Below, piece after piece: positions 1-12,540 of a DNA stretch of 64,000 nucleotides. The notes under the pieces were generated by a model. That model was not told the origin of the DNA. It saw only the letters and a list, made by a program, of their open reading frames with translations, and ran no database searches. Both the position numbers and the translations under genes were made by a program. The DNA is from Phaseolus vulgaris (lineage: Eukaryota; Streptophyta; Magnoliopsida; Fabales; Fabaceae). The stretch lies in contig NC_023749.2 in assembly GCF_000499845.2 (NCBI RefSeq), positions 10,921,298 through 10,985,297 on the forward strand. The letters are read 5' to 3'. Each line of letters opens with the position of its first letter. Position 1 is the first letter of the stretch.

Positions 1-1275
1 AACCCTTACTTGCACCAAAGAAAATACTTCGCACGCATCCGCCACTCCTCTTTTGAAAATTAAGCTATTCCTGTGATTCCATATTTCGCTAACCACCCCG
101 ACCCAGATTGTGTTCCAAACACTATTAACTGTCTCTGAAGCAGGGCACATCCTAAAATGGTCAAAGTTATTCTTCGGCTCAAAGTGTGACACGACTAGAA
201 CCCCAAGCCATCTATAGCATAGACTCCAAACTTGCCGGGCAAAGTTGCAGTCGAAGAACAAATGTCTGCAAGTTTCTTCCTCCTTCCCACACAAACTACA
301 CATCGGACTATCCACCAATACCCCTCTTCTACTCAAATTTACCTTAGTAGCAAGCTTGTTTTCCATCAACCTCCAAGCTAAAAGCGTTGCAGAGGGCACT
401 CCCTTGCACCTCCACAACTTACAATAAATTGGCGAAAAGTTCACCTCCAAATCCTTCCTAACAAGATTGTAGGCAGAATTGACTGAAAAAGTATGAAAAC
501 TCCCCTCCTTCCAAATCCAACTATCCATCTCTCCCGAGGCTACCCGAGCCTTAAGCAAAAGCTGACTTAACTGATCCACCAACGGCTTCTCCCACTCAAA
601 AAACGGTCTTCTCCAAGCAAGCTGCCAAACCCAAACACCATTCGACCAAAAACCAAGCTCCGCCAGCTTTGCGTCTTTGGTAGAGCTAGTAGAGAACAAC
701 CTTGGAAAGGCATTCTTCAAGGACTCGTCATTCAACCAACTGTCCTTCCAGAAATAAATATCCTTCCCGTCGCCAACTTTCCACTTGAAACCATCTTCAA
801 AATTTCTCCCCCACCCCTCCGAAGACCACACCTCTTTCAAATCTTTCCACCAGAGGGAGCACCTCCTACCTTTTCCTTCCTCTCCCAAACTTCTCCACCC
901 TTCATATTTAGAAAAAAGAATCTCTTTCCAGAGGCCGCCCTCCACCGATCCCAGCCTCCAAATCCACTTCCCCAATAGAGCTAGGTTGAACAACTTTAAA
1001 TCTATGATCCCAAGCCCCCCATATTCGCGAGGCTTACAGACCATTCTCCAGGAAGCCCACACAATCTTCCTTCCTTTTGCACCCCATTCCCAGAGAAAAT
1101 TTCTTTGTATCCTAATCAGCTTTTTAGCCACCCCCGAAGGCAGTTTGAATAAAGACATAAAGAAAAGCGGAATAAAAGAGAGCACGGACTTGATCAAACA
1201 TATCCTCCCAGCCATCGTCAAACATCTTCCCTTCCACCTGCTTAATCTAGCCTGAACTTTCTCAATCACCCCATT
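1..1275 (-). pseudogene. LINE ORF2 C-terminal region (thumb, connection and zf-RVT remnant)
   Basis: Downstream of the YADD block the minus strand reads FNGV.EKVQARLSRWKG-like sequence and then tryptophan- and cysteine-rich segments typical of the plant zf-RVT tail. Many in-frame stops and frame changes interrupt it. Open frames on the plus strand here (for example 785-1255) are antisense shadows and have no protein signature. The zinc-finger end near bases 1-300 is only weakly readable, so the exact C-terminus cannot be set. Confidence 0.6.
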
Positions 1276-2880
1276 CTAAAAGTCCCCTCGCTTATGACAC
1301 CCACCTACTGGCATACCCAAGTAAATAAAAGGAGCAACCATCGTTTCACAGTTCAGAATAGCTGCGAACTGCTGAAGCACCACCTGGTCTAACCCCATCC
1401 CGCCAATCCTACTCTTCATAAAATTAACCCTTAACCCGGAAGCGAGCTCAAAACATTGCAGAATCGCCTTAATGTTAAACACACTTTTGGTATTAGCTTC
1501 GCAGAGGAACAAAGTATCGTCTGCATATTGTAACATATTTACCTATACTTTATTTTTTCCAACCTTCAAACTGTCAATCAACTTCTTTTCTTCTGCTACC
1601 CTTGCCACCCCAGCTAGCCCTTCTGCCACGATGAGGAAGAGAAAAGGAGCAAGTGGGTCACCCTGACGGAGACCCTTTCTAGGAAAGAACTCCCTGGTTG
1701 GACTCCCATTAACAAGGACAGAAACCGAAGCCGACTCTAAACAACCCTTTATCCACCGAATCCAACGTTCATAGAATCCCAACCTTTTAAGCATATAAAA
1801 AATGAAATCCCAATTCACCGAGTCGTAAGCCTTCTCATAATCAACTTTGAAGAACACGCAACTCTTCCTCTTTCTCTTGTATTCTTCCAGAACCTCATTC
1901 GCAACAAGCACACTGTCCAATAAACCTCTTCCTTCTAGAAAAGCCGATTGTCTAGCATCTATTACTTTTCCGATCACCTTTTTCAAACGCAAGGAGAGCG
2001 CTTTAGAGATGATCTTGTACAAGCAACCTACTAATGAGATAGGTCTAAATTCCCCTAACTGTTGAGGATTTTCTACTTTTGGAATCAAACAAAGAAACGA
2101 AGCATTCGAACCTCTCGGCCATTTGCCAGTATCTGCGAAATCCTTAACAGCCGCCACCACATCCCTCTAAAGGATGTCCCAACAAGATTTTAAAAACCCA
2201 AAGTTGAAACCATCAGGACCGGGGCTCTTTGAACTATCACATCCCCAAATCGTGGCTCTCACCTCTTCTTTCGAAAATTCACCAATTAGCATCTCGTTGT
2301 CGGATTCTGATAAGGAATTAAATTCCACCTTATCCATTCTGACCTGAAAAGCATCATTCCTAGCAAACCTCTCTTCAAAAAACTCACAAACCTTATTCTT
2401 TACCTCCTCCTTATTGTCACACCAAGTGTTATTGACAAAAAGCCCGTGCAACTGATTTCTTGCCCTCCTCCATTTTACCGAAGAATGGAAGAACTTTGTA
2501 TTGAGGTCCCCTTGCTTAATCCAGCTCTGTCTTGCTTTCTGAAATAAAATCGCCTCTTCTTTAGACTTATACACTAAAAGCTTAGCAAAGAGGGATGTTC
2601 TCTCTTCCCTTTCTGACTCGTCTAGCCCGTCTTCTTCATCTCGAAGGTCTAATTCGTCTAACCTCAGTTGTAATTCCTTGCTAGCCTGATTCACATCACC
2701 GAAGACTTCCTTGTTCCATACCTTTAAGTCTGCTTTTAACTTTTTTAGCTTTTCTTTAAACACAAAAATTCCTCTTCCCTCCACCTTGTAAGAACTCCAA
2801 CTCGACCTCACAAACTCTTTAAATCTGCTATCTTTTTGCCACACGTCCAAACACCTAAAAGGTTTTGGTCCCCAATCCAC
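1276..2880 (-). pseudogene. LINE ORF2, reverse transcriptase domain
   Basis: Three stretches (2880-2167, 2160-1543 and 1536-1276) are the same reading frame broken by single stop codons. Recognisable blocks are SKSPGPDGFNFGFLK, FRPISLVGCLYKIISKALS, QSAFLEGRGLLDSVL, VDYEKAYDSVNW, GLRQGDPLAPFLFL and the catalytic LQYADDTLF. Together they span fingers and palm of a non-LTR reverse transcriptase. The stops (about 2164 and 1540) mean no full protein can be made. The upstream part contains the linker between endonuclease and RT, with WIKQGDLNTKFFHSSVKWRRARN. Confidence 0.92.
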
Positions 2881-2952
2881 TGAAACTTGCTTCAGAATAA
2901 TTGCACAATGATCCGAGACAGCCCTACTTAGAACAAACTGTTGACTGTTAGG

Positions 2953-3594
2953 CTAGAAGTCCAACCATTCCTTAGACACTAACACCCTGTCTATTCTGCT
3001 TTTAACCAAACCATTGGGTTTGTACCATGTAAACTTCCTGCCCACCAAAGGAATATCTAACAATTCTGATCCTTCAATGAAATCATTGAACCCCTTTATT
3101 TCTCTAGAGTAGTCAGAATTCGAAATCTCACTCTTCCTTTCCTCCTTCCTTCTAATGGAATTAAAATCCCCAATAACACACCAAGCCTTTGAGAGTTGAC
3201 CCTGTCTAAAACTACCAACCACATTCCACATCTCTTTCTTTTCCCTTAAAGAGCCAGAACAGTAGATATTCACAATAGTTACATGTGCTCCATTGCCTCT
3301 CTTCGAAAAGCCCTCTAACACAGTATAATTTCTCCCATTTACAAAACTGGATAAATGAAACGACTTATTACTCCACATCGTAAGCACTCCCCCTGCACTA
3401 TTTATAGCTTTGTTTTCCACCCATTCTACTTCGTTGGTTCCCCAAAGTAGACACACCTTCTCCCTACTAAAATCCGAACACTTTGTCTCCTGTAAACACA
3501 CCATATCCACCTGTTCTCTGCTGATCAAATCCCTTACATACTTCCTTTTTACGACACCTCCTACCCCTCTGATATTCAGACTAACTATCTTCAT
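2953..3594 (-). pseudogene. LINE ORF2, apurinic-like endonuclease domain
   Basis: The frame opens with MKIVSLNIRGVGG, the standard start of plant L1 ORF2. It carries the endonuclease signatures LQETKCS (metal-binding Glu), VIGDFNSIRR (Asp/Asn) and SRIDRVLVS. This domain nicks target DNA for target-primed reverse transcription. A TAG at 2953-2955 ends the frame just before the terminal SDH motif, which can be read downstream in the same frame (SDHCA near 2910). The stop is therefore a nonsense mutation inside a once continuous ORF2. Residues Glu, Asp and Asn are intact, so decay is by stops and not by loss of the active site. Confidence 0.88.
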
Positions 3595-5770
3595 TGATAA
3601 CCTTTCTCCTTTCCTTCCACATCTTTCTTGTGGTTACACCTCCCTGATTAGACAACGAATAGATACTATTTAAAACCATATCTTCTTGACCTGGGAACGA
3701 AAACCCAGCTTCTTTCCCTACTCCCCAAACACTGGAAGCCACATTCTTATCGGACCTCACCCAGAAAATTCTATTACAATTCTCAATTGCACTGTCCGAA
3801 GTAAATAAAGAATTTGACTCACTACCTGCTTGATGAACCAAAAAAACTTGGTCCACCGTAATTTGCTTTCCAGTATTGTTTCCGGCTAAAGCCGACATCC
3901 TTTCCTTCGGAGAGCCTCCTTTACCTCCAACTTCCTCACACCTCTCCAAGTCCTCCCGCAAACTCGACTTCTCCCCTTGTGTCGAGGACGACCTCCCGCT
4001 CACCCTCATAGGTGGCTCCACCATCCTCTGAACTTTCTTCGCTTCTTCTAACTTGTTACCTTTTGAAGACCCATTAACCGCCGATCCAGAGATTAATGTG
4101 CCTGAGATCGGATGCTCTAACGCTCCCACTTCCTCCATCCTAACTCCACCCTGTTCCGCTTCTTCCAATAACGGTCCAGAACTAAAAGAGTCTTCTACCC
4201 AACTCATACAACCCACATGATCCAATGTAAATTCATCTACAAAAGCCTCGTAAATCTCATCACTCTGGTGGCAAAATGCCGCTGCCTTCCCATCTACCTC
4301 TTTAATTACCATTTGTTGTGCGCCTTGTACCTCGTTAACTACCCCGCCAACTACTTTCCCACTCACTTCTATTCTTTCCATGCATCCAATAAGTGGATAA
4401 CCATCCATTATCCCTTTATAATAAGAAGTGGGCCCACGACCTTTATGTTCCCCAACAATAACCCCCTCCACGTGCACACCAACCCTTTCTTTAAACCTTC
4501 CATTTAATTCAACCTCTTCGCTCCTAACCCCACGTTCTTCAATGTCAACATTCACTGCTTCGATACTCCTCCCTTCCCTTTCACTTGCCTTATTGGGAAT
4601 AAGTAGTTCATCATTAAAAGTTGTTTTCACATTCTCCACCTTTGAAAATCCTAAGGAACCGTTCACATTCACTGTACCGTTTAATTGTTCTTGAGAATTG
4701 TTCCATCCACACCGAGGGGAATTGATTCCACCCTACCCTGGACCAACTCCTCGTTCTCCACTTTTCCTTCTCCAGCGACTCCCGCTCTTCCTCCACCAGC
4801 GACGCCTACCCTTCCACTTTCGGCCACCGCGAGCTCCGAATCCACTGAGTCACAAATGCTTGCTCCTAAGCTACCTTCCTCTGAACTTGCTTCAGTATCT
4901 ACTTCTGAACCTCCTCCTTCCCATCTGCCAAACAGATTTTTGAAAGCTAAGTCCGGGATGCACCCCTCTTCTTCAAAAGACACCTTAAAACAAAACTCCA
5001 TTGATACGAAAATCCTTCACCCTCCTGACTACACTGGTAACCGGGATTTTAACCCGAAAACGCGCAAACTCCAGAGTTTCTCTCTTCTCTTTTGCTTCGT
5101 CGATCTCCACCACCTCCCCCACCGCAGCCCCAACTTTGGTAAAAAACTGATTGCACCACAACTGAAGAGGGACGCCTCTGCAATGTATCCAAACTAATCT
5201 TTCTTTCACTGCGAAAGAATCATCCCAAGGAATGATCGACACGAACACTTCGTCGAACCAGGCTTTATTATCGACGATAATCTTACTCAAATCTTCTCCT
5301 TCATCGCATGAGAGTAGAACATACCTTTCCCCAAGGTACCTTAGTCTAACTCGGTTGAAGCCTCCCATGATAAAGCTCTCCTTAATCGATTGCATGCAAG
5401 GATTCTCCTTAAGACATCCAACATAACTCCCTTCTAGCCAGGAAAACTGCTCGGAATCCACTGTAAGCTGGATAACTTCTTCCCCCTGTGAACCACCAGC
5501 GTTCCCACCAGTCCCGCTCTGGGCTACTACACCCGAAACCACTTCAGCAAACGAGAGTTGCTCCGTCTGCTCCCCCTTCGGGTTCCAGACTCCCCTTGGC
5601 CGCGTCGTGCTCTTCTTAGAATTCCAGCCGAACCTAAGACCCTCGTTTCTCTGCGTCCTTGGAACCTCCTTCCTCTGATACTTTGGAAGGTTCACCTGCA
5701 GCTTCCAAGTACCAATCCAAATTGCATCCAACTCTCTTTCCAGATAGATAACAACGACGTTATCTCTCAT
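3581..5770 (-). pseudogene. LINE ORF1 remnant (DUF4283-type nucleic-acid-binding protein)
   Basis: Three overlapping minus-strand reading frames (5770-4985, 5001-4681 and 4672-3581) together form a degraded ORF1. The first begins in what looks like the end of an RRM-like domain (IWIGTWKLQVNLPKYQR). It continues through a DUF4283-like region with WLEGSYVGCL near residue 112 and a W/H-rich segment (VWIHCRGVPLQLW). The middle frame is acidic and low-complexity, and the third is a Ser/Glu/Val-rich linker. Frame changes near 4990 and 4675 break the protein. The last frame ends at 3581 and overlaps the ORF2 ATG at 3594 by 14 nt, an arrangement compatible with coupled translation. The protein would have packaged element RNA. 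Family assignment is from motifs only. Confidence 0.75.
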
Positions 5771-8294
5771 ATGTTGTTTTGTTACCTCTCTTGTTTTTAG
5801 ATTAATTTTTAATTTAAATTAAAGTGATTTAATTTTTAATATTGATCTAAAGATGATTTAATTTAAATTAATTTCATATCTAAACATTATCTCTTTGAGA
5901 TTTTGAATTAATTTTTTTTTTCTCTATGGTTATGTTTCTTGTAGTTATTATCATATCATATGTTGTTATGAACTTGATCATTTCATTAAATATATATTGG
6001 CATGAAGAATTGCTTTTGTATTTTCTAAGTAAATGATAGGCCAAGGGTTAAAGTATCTTTTAAATATTGTAAAATAACGTACAATAATTTCATTCAATAA
6101 TTGTGTATAATTTAGTAATTATTATTTATATGCTCATATATAATTGATTATTCGGAAGTATTAATCACTTCTAGAAAATACGAAAGAATGTGAAAACTCT
6201 TGAAGTTCTAATTCAAAAATAGGTTTTAAAGACAGTTATGATATCTTATTCTTCTCTTTTGAATTTCATGTGTTTTAATTTTCATTAATGGCAAAAATTC
6301 TGAATTTAATAATTTGACAACAATATCAATATGTGTTTAATTACACCGCTTACAATAGTATGGAACTGACATTGACATTTTACAATCACTTCAATACTTT
6401 TTCAAATTTATTTTGGAAAGTCATAACTTTTTCCTTTTACCGTTTATATATAACGTTAACATATGGAAAATGGCTGAAAAAATCAGGTTAAGTTAGACTA
6501 AGAATTTTGTATTTTCTTTTTCTTCTTTGTATTTATTCTTGTTCTCAAAGAAAAAAGAAAAAAGGTTGAATATTTTACAGTTACTCTTTAAGAAACATGA
6601 TCCATTTTGTGTATATAAAGGTGGATGCGTGTTTATTTGATTTAATTTAAATTAACTTCATATCTTAAAATTACTGGGTTTTTAAAATAATTTTTAATTT
6701 TTTTTTTGTTTCTCTATATGCTTATCTGTGTCATATGTTATTTTGTTACCTCTCTTATTTTTTAGATTAATTTTTAATTTAAAATAAAGTGATTTAATTT
6801 TTAATATTGACTTAAAGATGATTTAATTTAAATTAATTTCATATCTTAAAATTATCTCCTTGGGTTTTTTAATTACTTTTTTTTTTGGTTTCTCTATGGT
6901 TATGTTTCTTGTAGTTATTATCATATCATATGTTTATGAACTTGATCATTTCATTGAATATATATTGGCATGGAGATATTTGCTTTTGTATTTTTTAAGT
7001 AAATGATAGACCAAGGGGTTAAAGTATCTTTTAAATATTGTATAATAACGTACAATAATTTCATACAATAATTGTGTATAATTTGGTAATTATTATTTCT
7101 ATGCTCATATATAATTGATTATTTGGAGGTATTAACCACTTCTAAGAAATATGAGAGATTATGAAACCTCTTCAAGTTCTAATTCAAAAATAGGTTTGAA
7201 AAACAATAGTGATATCTTATTCTTCTCTTTTGAATTTCATGTAATGGCAAGAATTTTGAATTTAATAATTTGACAACAATAGCAATATATGTTTATTTAT
7301 ACAACTTACAATAGTATGGAACTGACATTGACATTTTACAATCACTTTGAAGAGAATACTTTTTCATTTTATTTTGGAAAGCCATAACTTGTTCCTTTCA
7401 CAGTTTATATATAACCACCGTTAACACATGGAAAATGGCTGAAGAAATCAAGTTAAGCTTAAGCGTAAGAATTTTGTATTTTCTTTTTCTTTTTTGTATT
7501 TGTTCTTGTTCTCAAAAAAAAAAAGAAAAAAAAAGAAAAAGAAGGGTGAATACGAGGAGTGACTATTTTACAGTTACTCTTTGAGAAACATGATCCATTT
7601 TGTGTATATAAAAGTGGATGCGTGTTTATTTGATTTAATTTAAATTAACTTCATATCTTAAAATTACTGGGTTTTTAAAATAATTTTTAATTTTGTTTGG
7701 TTTTCTTATCTGTGTCATATGTTGTTTTGTTACCTCTCTTGTTTTTTAGATTAATTTTTAATTTAAAATAAAGTGATTTAATTTTTAATATTGACCTAAA
7801 AGATGATTTAATTTAAATTAATTTCATATCTTGAAATTATCTCCTTGTGTTTTTTAATTAATTTTTTTTTTTTTTCTCTATGGTTATGTTTCTTGTAGTT
7901 ATTATCATATCATATGTTATGTTGTTATGAACTTGATCATTTCATTGAATATATATTGACATGGAGATATTTGCTTTTGTAATTTCTAAGTAAATAATAG
8001 GCCAAGGGGTTAAAGTATCTTTTAAATAGTGTATAATAACGTACAATAATTTCATATAATAATTGTGTATAATTTGGTAATTATTATTTCTATGCTCATA
8101 TATAATTGATTATTTGGAGGTATTAACCACTTCTAAGAAATATTTGAGATTATGAAACCTCTTGAAGTTCTAATTCAAAAGTAGGTTTTAAAGACAATAG
8201 TGATATCTTATTCTTCTCTTTTGAATTTCATGTAATGGCAAGAATTTTGAATTTAATAATTTGACAACAATAACAATATATGTTTATTTATACA

Positions 8295-9226
8295 GTTAAT
8301 GTTTATAGTCCAAGCGTATTGAGGGAAAAGAAGGTTTTATGGGAAGACATCAGTGAGCTCAAACGACGCCAGAACAATAAGGTATGGTGCGTGATTGGAG
8401 ACTTTAATTCTGTTAGGAGACAGGAAGAGCGAAGGAGTCTGTTCTCAACGTCTGATTACAACAGAGATATCAGAGGGTTTAATGACTTTATTGAAAACTC
8501 TGAGCTTGTGGATGTACCGATGGTAGGGAGAAAGTTTACTTGGTACAAGCCGAACGGGTCAGTCAAAAGTAGAATTGACAGGGTCTTGGTGTCCAGGGAA
8601 TGGCTAGATGTGTGGCCGGACTGTAAACAATTTGTTTTAAGCAGATTTGTTTCTGATCATTGCGCTTTAGTGTTTAAGGTCTCAAAATTGGAGTGGGGCC
8701 CAAAACCGTTCAGAAGTTTGGATGCGTGGCAGAGTGATGGGAGGTTTAAAGATTTCGTCAGGAGCAAGTGGCATAGTTACGAGGTACAGGGGGGAGGCAT
8801 GTTTGTGTTTAAAGAAAAATTGAAAAAGCTGAAGGCTGATTTAAAAATATGGAATAGGGAGGTCTTTGTTTCTGTGAACCTTGAAGGGGATAATTTGGTC
8901 AAGAAAGTACAAGAGCTGGATGCAAGAGATGATGAAAGTGATTTAGACGAGCAGGGAAGGGAGGAGAGGCGGGTGCTGCTAGCAGAATACAATCGGTTCC
9001 TTTTTAAACTAGAGGCTATTTTGAAGCAAAAAGCCTGTCATCAGTGGCTGCAACACGGGAATCTTAATACAAGTTTTTTCCATTCGGTTGTTAAGTGGAG
9101 GAGGGCGAGAAATGGCTTAAATGGAGATTTTGTGGATGGCCTGTGGTGTGATAATACAAAGGTGGTAAAGGATAAGGTTAGGAATTTTTTTAAATCTCGG
9201 TTTGATGAAGTTGGGGGGGTCCCTGT
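8295..9226 (+). pseudogene. LINE ORF2 fragment: endonuclease C-terminus and linker
   Basis: The open frame from 8280 carries VIGDFNSVRRQEERRS, GRKFTWYKPNGSVKSRIDR and VSDHCALVF, the last part of the L1 endonuclease with an intact terminal SDH motif. It continues into the RT linker (WLQHGNLNTSFFHSVVKWRRARN). The N-terminal catalytic Glu block is missing because of 5' truncation. The frame is interrupted at 9226 by the solo LTR. The reading resumes after 10796 with RLDNVAF, which matches the same place in the first LINE. Confidence 0.88.
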
Positions 9227-10796
9227 TGTTGGGTCTATTAGTGTTTAAGTTCAAGAGGGGAGGGGTGAATTGAGCTTATAAAATTTTCGCAAGAATACAC
9301 AATTTTCAGTATACCAGAGGCAAAAAAAAAACAGATTGTTTTTACATGAAACAGATTGATTCTTCAGAGCAGTCTAGCACAATTTGAATTTGTTCAATAT
9401 AAAATTGTTATCAACAGAGGATTATAACAGAGTTAGATCAGCTGAATATTATGAGGATGAAGGATACAGCTATGCTTAGAGATCAAACAATTTACTCAAC
9501 ACAAGGTTCTAAGGAGAATGATTCTTTCTCAGATTTTAATGAATAGACTGTTTGTTCACAGATCACTTAAACCATCATATACAACTGCCTTGTTTGTGAT
9601 TAGAAAGCTTTAACAAATCAGGAAGAACAGTTCTTACTTAAACCCAGAATTAACAGACTCAATTTCAAAAGAACAGATTTAGTTCTTGACAGAATTAAGC
9701 AAAACCAGAAATGAGTGCAGAGATGAGAAGAAAAGGCACACAAGTTTTTATACTGGTTCACTCATACAGAGCTACATCCAGTCTCACCTTACCCCAAGGT
9801 GGAATCCACTAAAAACAGTATCAATTACTTACAAACACAGCAGTTCTTGAACACTACAAGAACAACACAATCAATGCTGAAAAACCCTATTTCAGCACAC
9901 CTTGCACTCCAAGAAACCCTATCAAGGAGTGACTAACACTTACACCTTTACAAACCAGAATAAAGGAAATATTACACCTGAAAAGAAGATGCAAGAACTC
10001 AAAACCAGTAGTTCAATTTGCTGCAGAACTGCACCAACACCTTCACCAAGATCAAAGGTTTCCTAGAACAAGCACATTTGAAAAACTCTTTGGAAAACCT
10101 TTCAAAAATCTTTTGATCCTTCTTCTCACATGGAAAATGTTTGATCTCTGTCAAAAACGTAATTGCTCAGCACCTTTTCATGTGAGAGACTTTTCTTTAT
10201 ATAGAAAACAGTTTCTAACTTCTTTTCTAAAAACAGTTATGAAAACAACAGATTCATTTTTGAACTTAACAGATTTATTTTGTGAAAACTGCCAACTCAG
10301 CTAACTGAAATAACTGTCTGAGTTGTACCTTTGGTGCCCTAACTAACTTGTGAAAAATCTTTTAGCTGACCAAAGAATAAACCTATTCTTTCACAGTGAA
10401 ACAGATTAAAATATAGCAAACAGGCCAGCTCAACTTTAACTGAAATAACTAACTAAGCTTTACCTGTGGTGCCCTAACAGAATTTTAGAAAAGCCTTTTA
10501 ACAGAGAAGAAATAAACCGATTCTTTCTCCATAAAACAGATTTATTTTTGTACTGATTTAAATCTTTTAAGAGCACTTTTAAAAGCTTTTCAAAAACCCT
10601 TTAACCACATCATGTGCTTGATCTAGGCTTGGTTAGGCATCTAGGATAGATCATGTAGCAAAAGGCAACCTTACACAAATACAAGCCTACATACAAGATC
10701 ATCTAAACCTATTACAAACTTTCCAACAAGCTAGCTATTTTCTACATCAAACATACACAACACTAGGTAGAGAAGAGGCTTCATCCATCTTCAACA
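9227..10796 (+). mobile_element. Solo LTR (1570 bp), TSD CCTGT
   Basis: The insert starts TGTTGGGTCT and ends TTCAACA, giving the short inverted ends TGTTG/CAACA. It is flanked by CCTGT at 9222-9226 and 10797-10801, a 5-bp target duplication. It contains no protein-coding domain, so it is best read as a solo LTR left by recombination between two LTRs. Near the start is a G-rich stretch leading into GTGAATTGAGC, a feature I associate with large Ty1/copia LTRs of the SIRE type (inference). Inside, a segment of about 130 bp at about 10303-10560 is duplicated in tandem (both copies contain CTGAAATAACT and GTGCCCTAAC). The open frame at 10113-10304 shows no protein signature. Confidence 0.88.
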
Positions 10797-11740
10797 CCTG
10801 TTAGGCTGGATAATGTTGCTTTCAGCTCAGTTTCTGGGGAGGAAAATAAAATGTTGGTCGAAGATATATCTGAAGAAGAAGTTAAATTTGCAATTTGGAG
10901 TTGTGAAAGCTCAAAGAGTCCCGGCCCCGACGGGTTTAACTTTGGTTTTTTAAAGTTCTGTTGGGAGATTTTCAGAAAGGATGTTCTGAAGGCAGTGAAT
11001 GAGTTTGCAGATAGAGGAAGTTGGCCCAGGGGGTCAAATGCGTCTTTCATCTGTTTGGTTCCCAAGATAGACAATCCGCAGCAGTTAAGTGACTTCAGAC
11101 CTATCTCTTTGGTAGGTTGTTTATACAAAATTGTCTCTAAGGTTTTGTCTCTTCAGTTGAAGAAGGTGATGAGTAAGTTGATTGACTCCAGGCAATCTGC
11201 TTTCCTGGAAGGAAGGGGCATTTTGGATAGTGTCCTCGTGGCAAATGAGGTTTTAGAGGAGGTGAAGCGATGGAAGAAGAGGTGTGTTTATTTTAAAGTT
11301 GACTACGAGAAGGCCTATGAATCTGTAAGCTGGGAGTTCTTATTTTACATGCTTGGAATATTAAGATTTTGCGGGAAATGGATCAGGTGGATAAAGTCTT
11401 GTCTGGAATCTTCCTCTGTGTCGGTGCTTGTAAATGGGAGTCCTACCTCAGAATTCTGCCCAAAGAGGGGTCTACGTCAAGGTGACCCTCTTGCGCCTTT
11501 CTTGTTCTCATTGTGGTAGAAGGATTGGCAGGTGTTGTTAGGATAACTGTAGAGAAGAATCTGGTGGAGAGTTTGGAGGTTTGGGTACAAAAGGTTAAGG
11601 TAAACATGCTTCAATATGCGGATGATACTTTGTTTTTATGTGAAGCGAGTTTTAAATCGGTATGCAATTTGAAGGTCATTCTACACTGTTTTGAATTAGC
11701 CTCTGGTTTGAAGGTCAACTTCTCGAAAAGTAGAATTTGA
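10797..11740 (+). pseudogene. LINE reverse transcriptase fragment
   Basis: After the solo LTR the RT frame resumes with SKSPGPDGFNFGFLKFCW, FRPISLVGCLYKIVSK, QSAFLEGRGILDSVL, VDYEKAYESVSWEF and GLRQGDPLAPFLFS. A TAG at about 11517 together with a frame change moves the reading to the frame that starts at 11513, which contains MLQYADDTLFLCEAS. The frame closes at 11740 after KVNFSKSRI. The catalytic YADD is preserved, but the frameshift and the later deletion make the product non-functional. Confidence 0.9.
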
Positions 11741-12540
11741 GGGGTGGGGGTTGACCACACTGTGATCCAGCAGTATGCTGCAATCTTTAATTGCGAGATA
11801 GTCGAGTTTGGAAGGTTGGTAAGGATAGTGGTTTTTCGGTAAAATCTGTCTATGCTTTTTTAAGGGGCCCTGTTGAGGGAAATAGTGTGTTTGTCTCCCT
11901 CTAGAAGACTACTGCTTTGCCCTCAGCACAGGTTACTGCTTGGAGGGTGTTGATCAATTCGATCGCCACAAAAGCTAACTTGGAAAGGCATGGGGTTTTG
12001 GTTGATACCAGTCTATGTAGTTTTTGCAGGATGGCAGTGGAGTCGACAAAACACACGTTCTTTGATTGCAGGATTGCTTGGTTAGTCTGGAATAAGTGTT
12101 ATGCATGGCTAGGGATTGCGTCGGTTGATCATGTTGACCCAACTGCTCAGTTCTTGCATTTTAATTTGCTAAATGCTCCTGTCCAGGTTAATGTTGTTTG
12201 GAATTGTGTTTGGATTGCTGTAGTTAGTGAATTGTGGAAGCACAGAAATAAACATATTTTCCAATGAGGGGTGATCGACCTTTCAAAAGTGTTCACCTTG
12301 GCACAATTAAAGGCTTGGTCTTGGGTAACATCTAAAACTGTTTTTGGGTGCATTGATCCTCTGACTTGTATGTTTTCAATTAAGTGAGGTTTTTTAAGTG
12401 GTACTTTTTCGGTTGGGTTGTTTGTTGTTCTATATTTTAGAAGGTTAGGTTGTTTAGAAGGGATGAGGGGAATTATTGTGCTCTGTATATGGGTTGGACC
12501 ACCCCTAAAGTGGTTCATATTTATTTATTTTTTTCTTGCT
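11741..12540 (+). pseudogene. LINE ORF2 C-terminus with zf-RVT zinc-binding domain; 3' UTR
   Basis: From 11917 the frame reads ALPSAQVTAWRVLINSIATKANL and then CSFCRMAVESTKHTFFDC, a Cys/His cluster typical of the zf-RVT domain at the end of plant LINE ORF2. It continues with W-rich VWNCVWIAVVSELWKHRNKHIF and stops at 12267. Between 11790 and 11830 the thumb/connection sequence seen in the first LINE is missing, so an internal deletion of perhaps 1 kb is inferred. The rest to 12540 is a 3' UTR leading to the A-tail. Confidence 0.82.

Larger units (their letters stand above)
1..5766 (-). mobile_element. LINE (L1-type non-LTR retrotransposon), degenerate, runs off the left window edge
   Basis: The minus strand carries, in 5'-to-3' order, an ORF1-type RNA-binding protein, an endonuclease, a reverse transcriptase with the YADD box and a C-terminal region. 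This is the usual plant L1 order. The 5' boundary (high coordinate) lies at about 5759-5766, where the sequence changes abruptly into the AT-rich family A repeat. ORF1 begins inside its RNA-binding domain, so the copy is 5'-truncated. The 3' end and poly(A) lie outside the window. Several stop codons and frameshifts make it inactive. Protein similarity to the second LINE at 8295-12551 is high, so the two belong to one family. Confidence 0.9.

Noticed and set aside
785..1255. Open frame of 156 codons on the plus strand
   Set aside because: It is antisense to the LINE ORF2 C-terminal region, is rich in Pro, Ser and Phe as expected of a shadow, and has no domain.
4428..5197. Several overlapping plus-strand frames
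   Set aside because: They are mirror frames of the LINE ORF1 linker with low-complexity Pro/Thr/Leu content and no signature.
10113..10304. 63-codon frame inside the solo LTR
   Set aside because: It lies in LTR sequence, has no motif and biased composition; chance frame.
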